Part shown: in pieces, positions 1 to 10,318 of the stretch
Numbering within the stretch: position 1 is the stretch's first letter
How the letters are laid out: each line of letters opens with the position of its first letter
From: Lewinellaceae bacterium
GTDB lineage: Bacteria > Bacteroidota > Bacteroidia > Chitinophagales > Saprospiraceae
Assembly: GCA_016719605.1 (NCBI GenBank)
Contig: JADJYW010000004.1
Location: forward strand, 124,001 to 188,000
Reading direction: 5' to 3'
Length of the DNA: 64,000 bases
Translations under genes and position numbers: made by a program
Notes under the pieces: generated by a model
Seen by the model: only the letters and a program-made list of their open reading frames with translations
Databases searched by the model: none
Told to the model about the DNA's origin: nothing

Positions 1-1737
1 GACAATGGTCACGGCCGGTCCACTCACCGGCGACCAAAGGCCGGCGGCAAATCCCGGCGGTGGTGCGGAGGCGTTCAGTTGTACCGGATAGGCGTCGCAG
101 GCATGGAAATCCAGCCCTGCAAAAGCCGTGACGCCGTCGGGAATGGTGTCTAATTGTACTTGCACTGGCAAGGAAGGCAGCGAGGCGCAACCATTCAGCA
201 GCGAGCGGACGAAGAAGTTGTTTGCACCGGGTAGCAGGCCGGTCAGCGGGGCCAGGGTAAAACTCAACGGGAATCCCGCCGGGCCGAGCGGCGCCTGGGT
301 TGCGCTGTTGTACCAAAGATATTGTGCCCCTGGGGTGGCCGTTGCCGGCGCAATGTGGAGCATCAGACTGGCGCCGGCCTGACTCAGGCAGGCCGGGCCG
401 ACCGGCAGAATGGTCGGTGCAGCCGGCCGGGATCGAATTTCCACACAAACGCCCTCGCTTGGCGGTGACACGCAGCCGTTCACCGCGACCGTTGCGAAAT
501 AGCAGCCCTGGTGGGTGTTTTTATTTACCTGTACAATAATCGGATCCCGAACGCCGGCCGTAAAACCGCTCGGCCCCGTCCAACTGTAAGTGGCGCCCGG
601 TATGACCGAGGCCGACAAGCGCAGCGTGTCGCCCTCGCATACCGGCGCATTGGAGCCGGTGCCCGGTGCCGGTGGAATGGGGTGTACCGTAATGGTAACC
701 GTCTCCGAGGGCGCCGACGAGCAGCCGCCCGCCAGCACGACAACCGTGTAGTCGCCATTGTGCTGCAAACCCGTGACCGGAATGACGAGGTTGGCCTGGG
801 ACTGGGTGACGATGCCGTTCGGGGTGTGCCACTCGAACAATACGTTGCTGCCGTAGGCATTTACATTTTGAACAGCGATGGTAAGCGGGCTACCGATGCA
901 TAACGCCTGACCGGAACCAAGCAGAGGCCGCTCCGGCTGACGCTGCACATTGACGGTCGTGGAGCCTTGGTTGGATATGCACCCGGAAGCATCGGTCACA
1001 ACAAGGTTGTAGGTACCGTTGTCGCCGGTACATACTTTCGGAATAACCGGCTGCGGGAGCGCCGAGCCAAATCCGTTCGGCCCTGTCCACAAATATGTCA
1101 ACGGTCCATTTTGAGTAAAAATAGTGGCTTGCAGCAAGGCATCGGTCGCGCAATCCACACAGACAGGCGCCGTATGCGTGACCGAAGTCACCTCGGGCGG
1201 GGCGATGACGTGGACCGGTGTAGTGGCCACATTGGTGCAGCCATTATCCGTACTGACGGTGACCGTATAGGTTCCCGTAGCGGGGGTATTGGTGCCGGCA
1301 TTGGCGCCAATGGCGGTATAGCCGTTCGGCCCTGCCCATACGAACGTCACGTCCTGCATGGTTGAGTTGGCGCTCAGATTCAGGATACTGCCCTGGCAAA
1401 CCGGCGAGTTGGACGTAGCCGACACGTTGGGAAAATTTTGCACCTGCACGTCGTATGGATCCGACAGATCGGACTGGCAATTGTTCTGCATGACCTGCAA
1501 ACGCCACGGGCCGGAGTGCATACTCGGGGAGGCGTTTGGTATAATCAGGGTGTTGATGGCGGTGTTGATTGCCACCACGTTCGGGGGCGGTGATATCCAC
1601 TGGTACTGCCCGGCCGTCGGGATGTTATTGCAAATCAACTGGATGGTATCGCCTGCACACGCTGAGGCATCACCATTGATTTGTGGCTTGGGCGGCTTGG
1701 GGCGTACCTCCACATTGGCCACGGTACCGGCAAGAGG
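1..1737 (-). CDS. Giant HYR/Ig-like secreted protein, downstream (C-terminal) part in shifted frame; runs off window
   Basis: This stretch has no stop in one minus-strand frame from position 1737 to the window edge (about 579 codons). It directly continues the 1670-6697 reading frame after a one-base shift. It encodes repeated Ig/PKD-like domains of about 85 residues. Each carries a core such as TGPNGF, WAGPNGY or WTGPSGF, a G-x-Y-x-V strand (GTYTVTV, GDYTVVV) and an NGC or GGC turn, ending in APVC-x-G at the next domain start. The same domain type ends the upstream frame, so these are one protein. The real C-terminus, perhaps a T9SS sorting domain, lies left of the window. Extracellular adhesion or matrix function is inferred from the domain type only. 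Confidence 0.8.
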
Positions 1738-4700
1738 CACAGCCATTGGCCGATACCACCAGGGTGTAGGCGCCGGCATGGAAACTTTGAGCACAGGAGG
1801 TCACGAGCGGAGACTGTGTAGTGTTGCTAAATCCGGGTCCGCTCCAGGCATAAGTAATACCCGGCCCCTGCACCGTGGTACCGAGGGATACCGACTCACA
1901 GGTACACACGGAAATGGATGCATTGACTACTGTGGCTACCGGCCGCGCCTGTACGGTCACGCTTTTTACCTCAGAAGGCAACGACACGCAGCCGTCGGAC
2001 GAGACCTTCGCGTGGTACTGGTACACGCCGGGGGCCGGGTTGGGGATTTGGAACATGGGGATACTGGTCGTGTCAAGCAGGATCGGATTGGCCGGTGTGC
2101 CGGAGAACCAGGAATAGACCACCGTGGCGCCCCCAAAAGTCTGTGTTTGCAGGGTCAGCGCCGTCCCTTCGCAGATCAGGCCGGGCACGGTGAGTACCGG
2201 CTGTGTGGGCAGGTTGGTGAGGTCGAGCAAAACGCTGCCTGTCGCCATGCAGCCCGTCGGGCCGGTTACTTTTATGATATATGTGCCTGCGTTGGCACTG
2301 GTTGTATTGGGAATAATGGGGTTGGGGTTCATAGAAATAAAACCGTTCGGGCCGCTCCAGGCGTAGGTGTAGCCTGTTGCAGGGGCCGGCGGGTTGGCAA
2401 ATAATTGTACCGGCCCGCCTTCGCACACACCCGGTGTCACGGTCGGCTGCGGCGCTACGGTCTCCACACGCACCGTCGTTGTACAAACAGAAGCATTGCC
2501 CGAGGTGTCGGAAACGGTCAGGGTTACGGGATAAATGTTGTTCGGCGGCATGGCCATGCTACAGGTGAAGGTAGTCTGCGACAGAGCAAAGGTCAGGTTG
2601 GTGCCGGAGCAATTGTCTATGCTGCCGTTGTTGATCTCCTGCGGCTGCAGGATATAGTTCACCGAGCCGTGCGGGTTGGTAAAGATGGTAATCGGCTGGC
2701 AGTTGGCCACCGGCGGCATCGTGTCCCGCACCGTGACGGTAAACGATGCAAGCCCGGTGTTGCCGGAATTGTCTGTGGCCTGATATTGCACCGTGTACAT
2801 GCCGGGCGCCAGGGACACCGTAGTTTGGCTGCCGTTCAGCTGGCCGGCCTGCACGATTTGCATTCCCTTGACAACCTCGTATTCCACTATGGCGTAGTTG
2901 TACGTCAGCACAGCCTCCACGGTGCTGACGGCATCGAAGTTGCCCGCGTTCAGCACGCCGCAGGGATTGATAAAATCGGTGTAGTTCACTACGTCGCGGT
3001 TGGCCTGGAGCAGGAAATTGGCAGCGCCGTTAGCCGCCCACATATTGATTTGCGCAGCAGAAACAGAAAATGAAGACTCGTGTACGTCGGCACATTCGCC
3101 GGAGGAGGCAGTATCGGTGGCAAAAAGAAAAACACCGTTTTCGTCCTGCACCCGGAAAAACTCACCGGTATTGCCGTTATCGCCCTTGTGCCGGATCGTT
3201 AGCGTACCGCTCGTTACAGCATTGGGCGCCACACCCGTAATACTCAAAATCGTGCTTTTAGGCACCCAGCCAGCATTGGGGTCGGCCTCGAATTGTACGG
3301 GCATCAACCCGGAAGACTTCGTCAGATCAGCGGAAAAAGCACAATTCTCCTGCAAACCCGGAAAAAGCAGGGCGATACTGACCGAACAGGTGGATGTTCC
3401 GACATACGCGGTGATCGGCGCCGGCGGTGTCACCACAGGCGGTTCGAGGTCCTCCATGCGCACGACGGTAGTGGCTGTAGTGATATTTCCCGCACAGTCG
3501 GTCGCTTCGTACCGGACGACGTGGTCGCCGGCATCCAGAAATATACTGCCTGCGGGCGGATACGGCTCGGACGCTCCGCCATCCACCGAATAGGTAATGA
3601 CAATGGGCAACTGTGGCGTAGCGCTGTTGTAAGTCAGCGCTGCCCGGGCGCGGCCACCCGTGCAGAAGGCATTGCAGGCCTCCGCGCCGGTACCATTCGG
3701 GTTCAGCGTGATGTTCAACTGGCCGTCGGCAAGCCAGGTATTGAGCAAGGAAGCCGGCAGGGTGAAGGTCGTATCGCTGAATCCGCAGGGCACATTGGTG
3801 CGCTTGGTGCGCCCGATCAGGTAGCCGTTTTCGCCGTACACCTGAAATGTTTCGGAGAGCAACTCCGAATCGGCGTTGTCTAAATAAATGACCAATGTGG
3901 CGTTGCCCATCACAGGCATGTTGGGCGGTATGTTGGGCGCAGCCCAGGAAAACACCACGGGGTTTACAGGTACCAGATCAATGGGCATGCCACTTGCCGT
4001 GAGTACCACCGTATCGAGTAGCGTCGTGCTGCCAATTTGAGCCGTACAGTCGTCGAAGACCGACAACAGGGCGGGCGCCGGCGTGTTGGCGCCGCACAGA
4101 CCCGGAGCGGTCGGCAATAGCACCGTGTCCACAGCCACAATGACCGGCCCGAGTTTGTCTTGCACCGAAATGTTCTGGGTGTAGGTGCGGCTGTTGCCAC
4201 AATTGTCCATAACTGTCCACTCCCGACGGATCATGTAGTTGGTCCAATGCGCACAGTTGGCCGGATTGGGGTCGCGGATTTCTGTTTCCAGAAAAGTGAT
4301 GTCCACGTCCTCGTCACAGTTGTCGGTACCAACAATCCCGTTGGCCGGGGGCGGTACCTGGTTGCATTCCACCAGGGTATCGCCGGGCACGCCGATGAGC
4401 ATGGGCTTCACGGTGTCCACAACATGGACGTTTTGAGAAAACTGGCCCAGGTTTCCACAAATATCCGTGCTTTCCCAATGCAGAATTTTCGTGTATGTAT
4501 CGCCGCAGATGGTATTGTCAATGATCTCGCTGACCAGCACGGGCGCAGACGCGATGCCGGTACACAAATCTGTGACATGGGGTGGCGGGGTTATCGGGAG
4601 TACTTCGCACACGAGGGTGGTGTCCAAAAAGCCGGTCAGCACAGGCGATATATTGTCCACCACGCGAATGGTTTGTCGGGTTGTGGTGCTGTTGCCGCAC

Positions 4701-6697
4701 TCGTCCGAAACCACGAAGGTGCGGGTGATCATGTAGGCATAATGCCCACAGGTAGCGGGATCGGGATTCTGGTCGGAAGCATCGCTGAACGTCAGGCCAA
4801 CGACTGTACCACAGTTGTCCACGGCCATCAGCCCCTGGCCAAGCACGGGTGCAGGGGGCAGCGCAAACGTATCGCAACGAATGGTCACATCAGCCGGGGT
4901 CAGGGTGATGACGGGTTTGGTGGTATCGCGCACGGCGACCGTTTGTGTGGCTGTAGCCGTGTTGCCGCAGTCGTCGGTAGCCAGCCAGGTAACCAACAGG
5001 GTGTAGGAGCCGGGGCAAAGTTGATTGCCCGGCACAGCAGACATTTCGGTGAGCGCTACGGTGTTGTCACAATTGTCCGTTACAAAATTGACGGGTACGA
5101 CCGGGGTCAGAACGGGACAAAAAATGGTGTCGGGGGGTAGCGGTGCAAACACCGGGCTGGTGGTATCCACAATCCGAAACCGGATCGTACGGCTGCCGAT
5201 GTTGCTGCAGTCGTCGGTTGCACGAAACATGACATCCACATGCCAGACACAGTCGTGTGCAACAATGGCCGGATAAGGTCCTGTTCCGAATTGCCCGCTC
5301 CCCGTTTGGCCGGTTGAGGTCGTCCAGGAAAAATCCGTCCAGGTGTAGGCCGAGCAATCGTCCGTTGCGGTAGCATTGCCGTAGGCATTGATCCAGTTGA
5401 CGAGCGCGGTGCTGTCATTGCCGCCGCCGCATTCCTCGGAGACGGCAGTTCCCGTGATAACGGGCGGCACGGTATCTATGGCGCCAAAAGCGGCCTGGCC
5501 GAGAAACGTGGTATTCCCGCAGGCATCCCGGGCGAAAAAATCCACGGCCACCAGACCGCGCACCTTGGGATAAACCTGGGCGCCAATCTGTTGGCTTCCG
5601 CAGCCGGTGGCTATGGAGGCCAAAAAAGCAGCGGTCACCTGGGCAGAATCGGCGGGCATTCCGTTGATCTGCATGGTGTGAACGATCTCGGCATCGGGTG
5701 TGCAGGAGTCCCTGGTGATGAGGCCGGCCCGGCGGTGAATCCAGTCGGCGAGGCCGAACAGGTGATTGTCATTGGGCGGCGAACAGGCCGCCACACTGTC
5801 TTGCGGCGCCCGGAGGATATCCGGTCCGGTGGTGTCTACCGAGGTGAACGTGGCGGTGCGGGTGGTGGAGAACCCGCAGATGTCCGTGACCTGGAAGGTT
5901 ACAACCAGGGGCGCCGGGCAGCTGCCGACGAGCACGGGCGGGGCGTTGTTGGTGTACGATGCTACGCCGGACGGGTCGGTCGCCGAGAAATTGGCCATTT
6001 GCGCAGCCAGCCATGCGGGATATGCAGTAGCCACCTGGGTGCAGGGCGCGGAGCCGTTTTGGGGCGCGGAGTTCACCACGGGCGGCAGGGTATCTATCAG
6101 AATAGTGATGGTTTGGGTGAAAACGCCGGTATTGCCGGAGTCGTCGGTAGCCAGCCAGGTGCGCGTGAAAACGCCCCCGGCGCAGAGGGGCGGCGCGATG
6201 CTTTGGGTATCCACCACAATCGGGTTGCCACAGCTGTCCGTGGCAGTTAACACGGGGGGCGGAGGCACCTGACTGATGGATGCGTAGGTAACGGCGGGCG
6301 GAGTGCCGCCAGTGACGATGACGGGTCTCGTCGTGTCAACAAAGTTGACAAAAAACTCGAACGTCGCGCTGCGTCCCTGGTTATCGGCTACCTGCCAGTA
6401 CAGGTGGGCCACGTTGTTGTACGACCACGGATCGGTCAACTGAAAGCCGGATGCAACCGGATCGAAAGCGGACAGGGTGATGGTGGCGCCGACCGTAGAA
6501 GTCACGATGGGGGTTCCGATGTTGCCGGCCAGCGTATCGGAACAGGTTGCCGGGTTGATGATGATGGTATTGGGGCCTGGATAGTTAAAATTGAAAAAAC
6601 CCTGCTGGGCAACAACGCCGCCGGGAAGAGCAATCCAGACCAATACGGTACAAAAGCCAAGCATCACCCGCCAGGTCATGCGTAACCGGTTTATCAT
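1670..6697 (-). CDS. Giant secreted HYR/cadherin-like repeat surface protein (5' part, frameshifted)
   Basis: The first ~1675 residues of a very large extracellular protein. The ATG at 6697 is preferred over the in-frame ATG at 6733 because it gives a normal signal peptide: MINRLR, a hydrophobic stretch, then GGVVAQQ. About ten HYR-type repeats follow, each with a D(N/D)CGN-type core and a linker like VVDTTKPVI or VRDTTKPVI. A middle region (about residues 830-1230) holds two non-HYR beta domains with AEACNAF- and SGECADV-type cysteines. Ig/PKD-like domains with SGPNGF follow. The frame reads NGCASCRYRG near 1725-1740, where the other frame gives the expected LAGTVANVEV, so a one-base shift ends the protein early at 1670. 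HYR proteins in Bacteroidota are typically T9SS-exported adhesins; that role is inferred here. Confidence 0.85.
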   Translation of the reverse strand: MINRLRMTWRVMLGFCTVLVWIALPGGVVAQQGFFNFNYPGPNTIIINPATCSDTLAGNIGTPIVTSTVGATITLSAFDPVASGFQLTDPWSYNNVAHLYWQVADNQGRSATFEFFVNFVDTTRPVIVTGGTPPAVTYASISQVPPPPVLTATDSCGNPIVVDTQSIAPPLCAGGVFTRTWLATDDSGNTGVFTQTITILIDTLPPVVNSAPQNGSAPCTQVATAYPAWLAAQMANFSATDPSGVASYTNNAPPVLVGSCPAPLVVTFQVTDICGFSTTRTATFTSVDTTGPDILRAPQDSVAACSPPNDNHLFGLADWIHRRAGLITRDSCTPDAEIVHTMQINGMPADSAQVTAAFLASIATGCGSQQIGAQVYPKVRGLVAVDFFARDACGNTTFLGQAAFGAIDTVPPVITGTAVSEECGGGNDSTALVNWINAYGNATATDDCSAYTWTDFSWTTSTGQTGSGQFGTGPYPAIVAHDCVWHVDVMFRATDDCSNIGSRTIRFRIVDTTSPVFAPLPPDTIFCPVLTPVVPVNFVTDNCDNTVALTEMSAVPGNQLCPGSYTLLVTWLATDDCGNTATATQTVAVRDTTKPVITLTPADVTIRCDTFALPPAPVLGQGLMAVDNCGTVVGLTFSDASDQNPDPATCGHYAYMITRTFVVSDECGNSTTTRQTIRVVDNISPVLTGFLDTTLVCEVLPITPPPHVTDLCTGIASAPVLVSEIIDNTICGDTYTKILHWESTDICGNLGQFSQNVHVVDTVKPMLIGVPGDTLVECNQVPPPANGIVGTDNCDEDVDITFLETEIRDPNPANCAHWTNYMIRREWTVMDNCGNSRTYTQNISVQDKLGPVIVAVDTVLLPTAPGLCGANTPAPALLSVFDDCTAQIGSTTLLDTVVLTASGMPIDLVPVNPVVFSWAAPNIPPNMPVMGNATLVIYLDNADSELLSETFQVYGENGYLIGRTKRTNVPCGFSDTTFTLPASLLNTWLADGQLNITLNPNGTGAEACNAFCTGGRARAALTYNSATPQLPIVITYSVDGGASEPYPPAGSIFLDAGDHVVRYEATDCAGNITTATTVVRMEDLEPPVVTPPAPITAYVGTSTCSVSIALLFPGLQENCAFSADLTKSSGLMPVQFEADPNAGWVPKSTILSITGVAPNAVTSGTLTIRHKGDNGNTGEFFRVQDENGVFLFATDTASSGECADVHESSFSVSAAQINMWAANGAANFLLQANRDVVNYTDFINPCGVLNAGNFDAVSTVEAVLTYNYAIVEYEVVKGMQIVQAGQLNGSQTTVSLAPGMYTVQYQATDNSGNTGLASFTVTVRDTMPPVANCQPITIFTNPHGSVNYILQPQEINNGSIDNCSGTNLTFALSQTTFTCSMAMPPNNIYPVTLTVSDTSGNASVCTTTVRVETVAPQPTVTPGVCEGGPVQLFANPPAPATGYTYAWSGPNGFISMNPNPIIPNTTSANAGTYIIKVTGPTGCMATGSVLLDLTNLPTQPVLTVPGLICEGTALTLQTQTFGGATVVYSWFSGTPANPILLDTTSIPMFQIPNPAPGVYQYHAKVSSDGCVSLPSEVKSVTVQARPVATVVNASISVCTCESVSLGTTVQGPGITYAWSGPGFSNTTQSPLVTSCAQSFHAGAYTLVVSANGCASCRYRGQCGGTPQAAQATNQW

Positions 6698-6821
6698 ACT
6701 TTGTTGTTTCAAGTTCGGGGCCGCCTGGAGCATGCCCGGCCGCCGAATTATGTCAAGGGATAAAATGCACCTTTCATGGATTATTCTGGATTAGTTTGGT
6801 TTACGCGGGGGGAGCACGAGG

Positions 6822-7040
6822 CTATTCCGATTTGTCGGCGTCAAGCGGTCGGTCGTCCGTTTCAAATTTTTTGTCCTTCACCGTCTTGTCGAGAAAGGCA
6901 TTGATATCGTCAATGTTATAGTCCGTAATAATCTGGCCGAACTCGTTCACCCGGATGTCCATGTTGCCCAGATCGGTATGTACGGAGGGTTTGGGGGATT
7001 CGGATTTAGGTTTGTCTTTCGGCTTGTTTTTTTTCAGCAT
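6822..7040 (-). CDS. Small charged hypothetical protein (72 aa)
   Basis: A 72-residue protein starting MLKKNKPKDKPKSE and ending DDRPLDADKSE. The frame stays open upstream to 7217, but that extension reads as random sequence, so the ATG at 7040 is preferred. It has a Lys/Pro-rich tail of about 25 residues, then a small acidic segment (DIRVNEFGQIITDYNIDDIN) that looks foldable, then another charged tail. There is no signal peptide, membrane segment or known catalytic motif. It lies between the giant surface protein and gltX on the same strand, 118 bp downstream of gltX. I do not recognise a function. The organised central segment suggests a conserved small cytosolic protein. Confidence 0.6.
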   Translation of the reverse strand: MLKKNKPKDKPKSESPKPSVHTDLGNMDIRVNEFGQIITDYNIDDINAFLDKTVKDKKFETDDRPLDADKSE

Positions 7041-7158
7041 GGCTAAATGCGTTTCAAAAGTATGGAATGTGCTGTGAATGCCCGGAAATGAAGCGGGGTT
7101 ATGATGGTTTATCACGGTTAAAGTAGGTGTGCAAAATTTGTCAATTAAATATGTCCCG

Positions 7159-8661
7159 CTACTTATATTCCAAAAACCGCTGCAAACGCTGAACCGTTTC
7201 CGCTTGCCCCAGCACAACGGCCATGTCGAACACAGCAGGGCCTTTCATGGTGCCGGCAAGGGCGAGGCGCAAAAGTGGCAGCACATCGCCGGGTTTCAGG
7301 GCATTTTCCTGCATAAACTGCTGCACTTTTTCTTCGATAGCCGGCGCCTCGAAGGGTGCCACTTGCCTTATTTCCTGGATCAGCGCCTCAAAGGCCGGCC
7401 GTAGTGCCGGATTCCATTTTTTTCGGATCATATCGTTGTCGTAGGTATGCACCGGCTCGAACAGGTAGTATCCCTGCTCCACAAAATCGGGCAGAAACGT
7501 GACCCGTTCTTTCATCAGGGCAGCCACCTGTTCCAGAAAAGCCTCGTCGGTGCGGTAGCCCTTAGCCTCCGCCAGGGGGCGGATATGTCCGGCCAGTACG
7601 GTGTTGGCGGTATGCTGAATGTAGCGCTGGTTGAACCACCTGGCTTTTTCAAAATCGAACCGCGCCCCGCTTTTGCCGATATGCTCCACGGAGAACGCTT
7701 GCGCCAGTTCATCCAGGCTAAATATCTCCTGATCGCTGCCGGGGTGCCAGCCGAGCAGCGCCAAAAAATTGATAGTCGCCTCCGGCAAAAAACCCGTCTC
7801 GCGGAAGCCGGGAAAACTTTCTTCGGGTGTTTTGCCCACCCATGCAAGCGGGAAAACGGGCATTCCGAACTTGGCTCCGTCGCGTTTGCTGAGTTTGCCG
7901 TTGCCCTCCGGTTTGAGAATCAGGGGCAGGTGTGCAAACTGCGGCATGGTATCTTCCCAGCCAAACCCGCGGTACAGCAGGACGTGGTGCGCCGTACTGG
8001 GCAGCCACTCTTCGCCGCGGATGACGTGGGTGATGCCCATGAGGTGGTCATCCACGATATTGGCCAAATGGTAGGTCGGCATACCGTCGGCCTTGAGCAG
8101 CACTTTGTCGTCCAGTTCGCTGCTCTGAAAAACTACATCGCCGCGCACCAGGTCCCGAACGTGGATGTCCTGCCCCGGCTCTACCTTCAGGCGAATAACG
8201 ACGGGAGCACCGGAATCCAGCTGTTGTTGCACCACATCGGCAGGCAGCGCGAGGCTGTTTTTCAAACCTGCTCGTGTGTGGAGGTTGTAGGTGAAATTTT
8301 CTTCCGCCTGGCGTTTGGCTTCCAGTTCCTCCGGCGTGTCGAAGGCAAAATAGGCATGGCCGCGGGCAACCAACTCGTGCGCGTATTTTTGATAAATAGC
8401 CTTGCGGTCGCTTTGGCGGTATGGGCCGAAGTCGCCGCCAAAGCCCACCCCTTCGTCGGGCACCAGGCCCGTCCATTTGAGCGCCTCAATGATGTATTCC
8501 TCGGCGCCGGGCACGAAACGGTTCTGATCGGTGTCCTCGATGCGCAGGATGAACGTGCCGCCGTGTTTGCGGGCAAACAGGTAATTGTACAGGGCCGTGC
8601 GGACACCCCCGATATGCAGGGCGCCGGTTGGAGATGGGGCAAAACGTACACGTACGGACAT
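7159..8661 (-). CDS. gltX: Glutamyl-tRNA synthetase
   Basis: Class I aminoacyl-tRNA synthetase charging tRNA-Glu with glutamate in the cytosol. The ATG at 8661 gives the canonical N-terminus MSVRVRFAPSPTGALHIGG, with the HIGH-type signature HIGG; the longer frame from 8742 is not needed. The KMSKS loop appears as KLSKRDGAKFG, and the family signatures FILRIEDTDQNR and the HVIRGEEWLPSTAHH region are present. Length (500 aa) matches bacterial GltX. The C-terminal anticodon-binding region is complete. It is transcribed divergently from the deacetylase at 8897. A TACTTTTG box on the minus strand at 8836-8843 could be its promoter, but would leave a 170-nt leader. Confidence 0.97.
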   Translation of the reverse strand: MSVRVRFAPSPTGALHIGGVRTALYNYLFARKHGGTFILRIEDTDQNRFVPGAEEYIIEALKWTGLVPDEGVGFGGDFGPYRQSDRKAIYQKYAHELVARGHAYFAFDTPEELEAKRQAEENFTYNLHTRAGLKNSLALPADVVQQQLDSGAPVVIRLKVEPGQDIHVRDLVRGDVVFQSSELDDKVLLKADGMPTYHLANIVDDHLMGITHVIRGEEWLPSTAHHVLLYRGFGWEDTMPQFAHLPLILKPEGNGKLSKRDGAKFGMPVFPLAWVGKTPEESFPGFRETGFLPEATINFLALLGWHPGSDQEIFSLDELAQAFSVEHIGKSGARFDFEKARWFNQRYIQHTANTVLAGHIRPLAEAKGYRTDEAFLEQVAALMKERVTFLPDFVEQGYYLFEPVHTYDNDMIRKKWNPALRPAFEALIQEIRQVAPFEAPAIEEKVQQFMQENALKPGDVLPLLRLALAGTMKGPAVFDMAVVLGQAETVQRLQRFLEYK

Positions 8662-8896
8662 TCGCTTGGCGGGTTGTTGACGGGCCTTTTTCCGGGCGAC
8701 CCGATAATGGTTAGCAGTATTTTTTGCGTATAAAACCGACAAAAGCAGTCGTTGCTACAAGAAACAGGCGGCAAAAACGAATCGCAGCACACGACATCTC
8801 GGATCTTTGCCGGTACTTTGCTTTCCCGGCCGTGGCAAAAGTACGGCTTTTTGTCAGGAGAATCCGCAGCCCTCAAGAACAACACCCGTTCCGCTC

Positions 8897-9550
8897 ATGT
8901 ACTTGGTCAAAACGCCCAAACTGGTACAGACTCTGATGCCGCATTTTGTGTGGCACATCCCTACCCGGGAAAAAATCCTGTACCTCACGTTTGACGACGG
9001 GCCGATCCCCGAAGTCACGCCATGGGTATTGGATACACTGACTAACTACAACGCCAAAGCCACTTTTTTTTGCGTGGGCGAGAATGCAACGCGCCACCCC
9101 GACATTTTTCGCCGGTTGCTCGCCGAGGGGCACACGGCGGGCAACCATACCTACAACCACCTCAATGGCTGGGATACCGACATCACCACCTATCTGCACA
9201 ATGTGCGCCACTGCGCCCGTCTGGTGAAAAGTAATTTGTTCCGCCCGCCATACGGGCGGTTGAAACCCCAGCAGCGCGCGTTTTTGGAACGCCACTACAA
9301 AATTGTTATGTGGGATGTACTCAGCGGCGATTTCGACCCCGAAATAACAGCGGAACAATGCCTGTGCAATGTGCTCGAAAATGCCGGCCCCGGCTCCATC
9401 ATCGTGCTGCACGACAGCCTGAAAACAGTGGACAAACTGCGCCATGTCCTGCCCGCGCTGCTGCGGTATTTTTCGGAACGGGGGTACCGGTTTGAAGCGC
9501 TGCGGAGCGAGGAAAAGGCGGGCGAAAAAAAGGTTCGATGCCGGGTGTAA
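8897..9550 (+). CDS. Polysaccharide deacetylase family protein (NodB-like)
   Basis: A 217-residue carbohydrate esterase family 4 protein, expected to remove N-acetyl groups from peptidoglycan or another polysaccharide. All five CE4 motifs are visible: TFDDGP (residues 31-36, catalytic and metal-binding Asp), HTYNH (84-88, metal-binding His pair), RPPYG (116-120), WDVLSGDFD (about 139) and IIVLHD (168-173, catalytic His). The ATG at 8897 starts MYLVKTPKL; the region upstream in frame lacks protein character and holds a TACTTTG promoter-like box near 8814. There is no obvious signal peptide, only a short hydrophobic N-terminus, so localisation is uncertain. The same architecture is common in Bacteroidota as a short deacetylase of unknown exact substrate. 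Confidence 0.93.
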   Translation: MYLVKTPKLVQTLMPHFVWHIPTREKILYLTFDDGPIPEVTPWVLDTLTNYNAKATFFCVGENATRHPDIFRRLLAEGHTAGNHTYNHLNGWDTDITTYLHNVRHCARLVKSNLFRPPYGRLKPQQRAFLERHYKIVMWDVLSGDFDPEITAEQCLCNVLENAGPGSIIVLHDSLKTVDKLRHVLPALLRYFSERGYRFEALRSEEKAGEKKVRCRV

Positions 9551-9708
9551 ACACGCGATTGGCTGCCGGCGCCCGGGCTGTCTGCTCGTGTGTGCCTGAT
9601 TCCGATCAAAATTACGCACACAAGTTTTCGCGCCGGCCAGTACCTTCACCGCCCAAGAGGAAGTAGCACCGGGACAATATTATTTTTCAAAGCCATATTT
9701 TGGGTCGA

Positions 9709-10287
9709 ATGACAATTACACAAGACCACTACATAGCCAGGCTGCAACAACAAGACGAGTCCGTCATCGGCGACCTGTACGATGCATACAGCGGGGCGCT
9801 GTACGGCGTGGTATTGCGCATTGTGCAATCGCCCGAACTGGCTCAACAAGTTTTGCAGGATACCTTTTTGAAGGTTTGGCGAAATGCCGCCGGATACGAT
9901 TCGGCCAAAGGCCGGCTGTTCACTTGGTTAGTCAATATCGCCCGGAATACCGCCATAGATGCGACGCGCTCGGCGCAGTTTAAACAGCGGCAAAAAACCG
10001 ATTCCATAGATGCACTCGTACATAGTCCCGGCGGCCATTCGCTCAACCCCGACCACATCGGGGTGCGGGAAATGGTGAGCCGGCTCGATGAAAAATACCG
10101 GCTCCTTGTTGATCTGATGTACTTCCAGGGCTACACCCAGGAGGAGGCCGCAGAAGAAACCGGTATCCCGCTCGGTACCGTCAAAACACGCCTGCGCTAC
10201 GCCATTGGCGAGCTGCGCCGGATATTCGGCGAGACCCTGCCTTTGATCCTGCTTGCCTGGCTTGTTTGGACATTATTATCAACCTGA
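9709..10287 (+). CDS. ECF-type RNA polymerase sigma factor (SigK-like)
   Basis: A 192-residue sigma-70 family factor with region 2 (LYDAYSGALYGVVLRIV through TFLKVWRNAAGYD and RLFTWLVNIARNTAID) and region 4 (LLVDLMYFQGYTQEEAAEE, then GIPLGTVKTRLRYAIGELR, a helix-turn-helix). It directs RNA polymerase to a small regulon. The ATG at 9709 is preferred over the TTG at 9700, because TATTTTG at 9696-9702 resembles a -7 promoter box and would make the transcript almost leaderless. The last ~17 residues are unusually hydrophobic (LPLILLAWLVWTLL). The RskA-like anti-sigma factor starts 32 bp downstream, so the two are probably one operon with autoregulation. Confidence 0.93.
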   Translation: MTITQDHYIARLQQQDESVIGDLYDAYSGALYGVVLRIVQSPELAQQVLQDTFLKVWRNAAGYDSAKGRLFTWLVNIARNTAIDATRSAQFKQRQKTDSIDALVHSPGGHSLNPDHIGVREMVSRLDEKYRLLVDLMYFQGYTQEEAAEETGIPLGTVKTRLRYAIGELRRIFGETLPLILLAWLVWTLLST

Positions 10288-10318
10288 AACCGCACAAATC
10301 CAATCACTCAACCACGCG

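Noticed and set aside
1358..5140. Several plus-strand frames opposite the giant HYR protein
   Set aside because: Their composition reflects the opposite strand of HYR repeats; none has a recognisable domain.
7447..8733. Plus-strand frame opposite gltX
   Set aside because: gltX has all class I synthetase motifs on the minus strand; the opposing frame has none.
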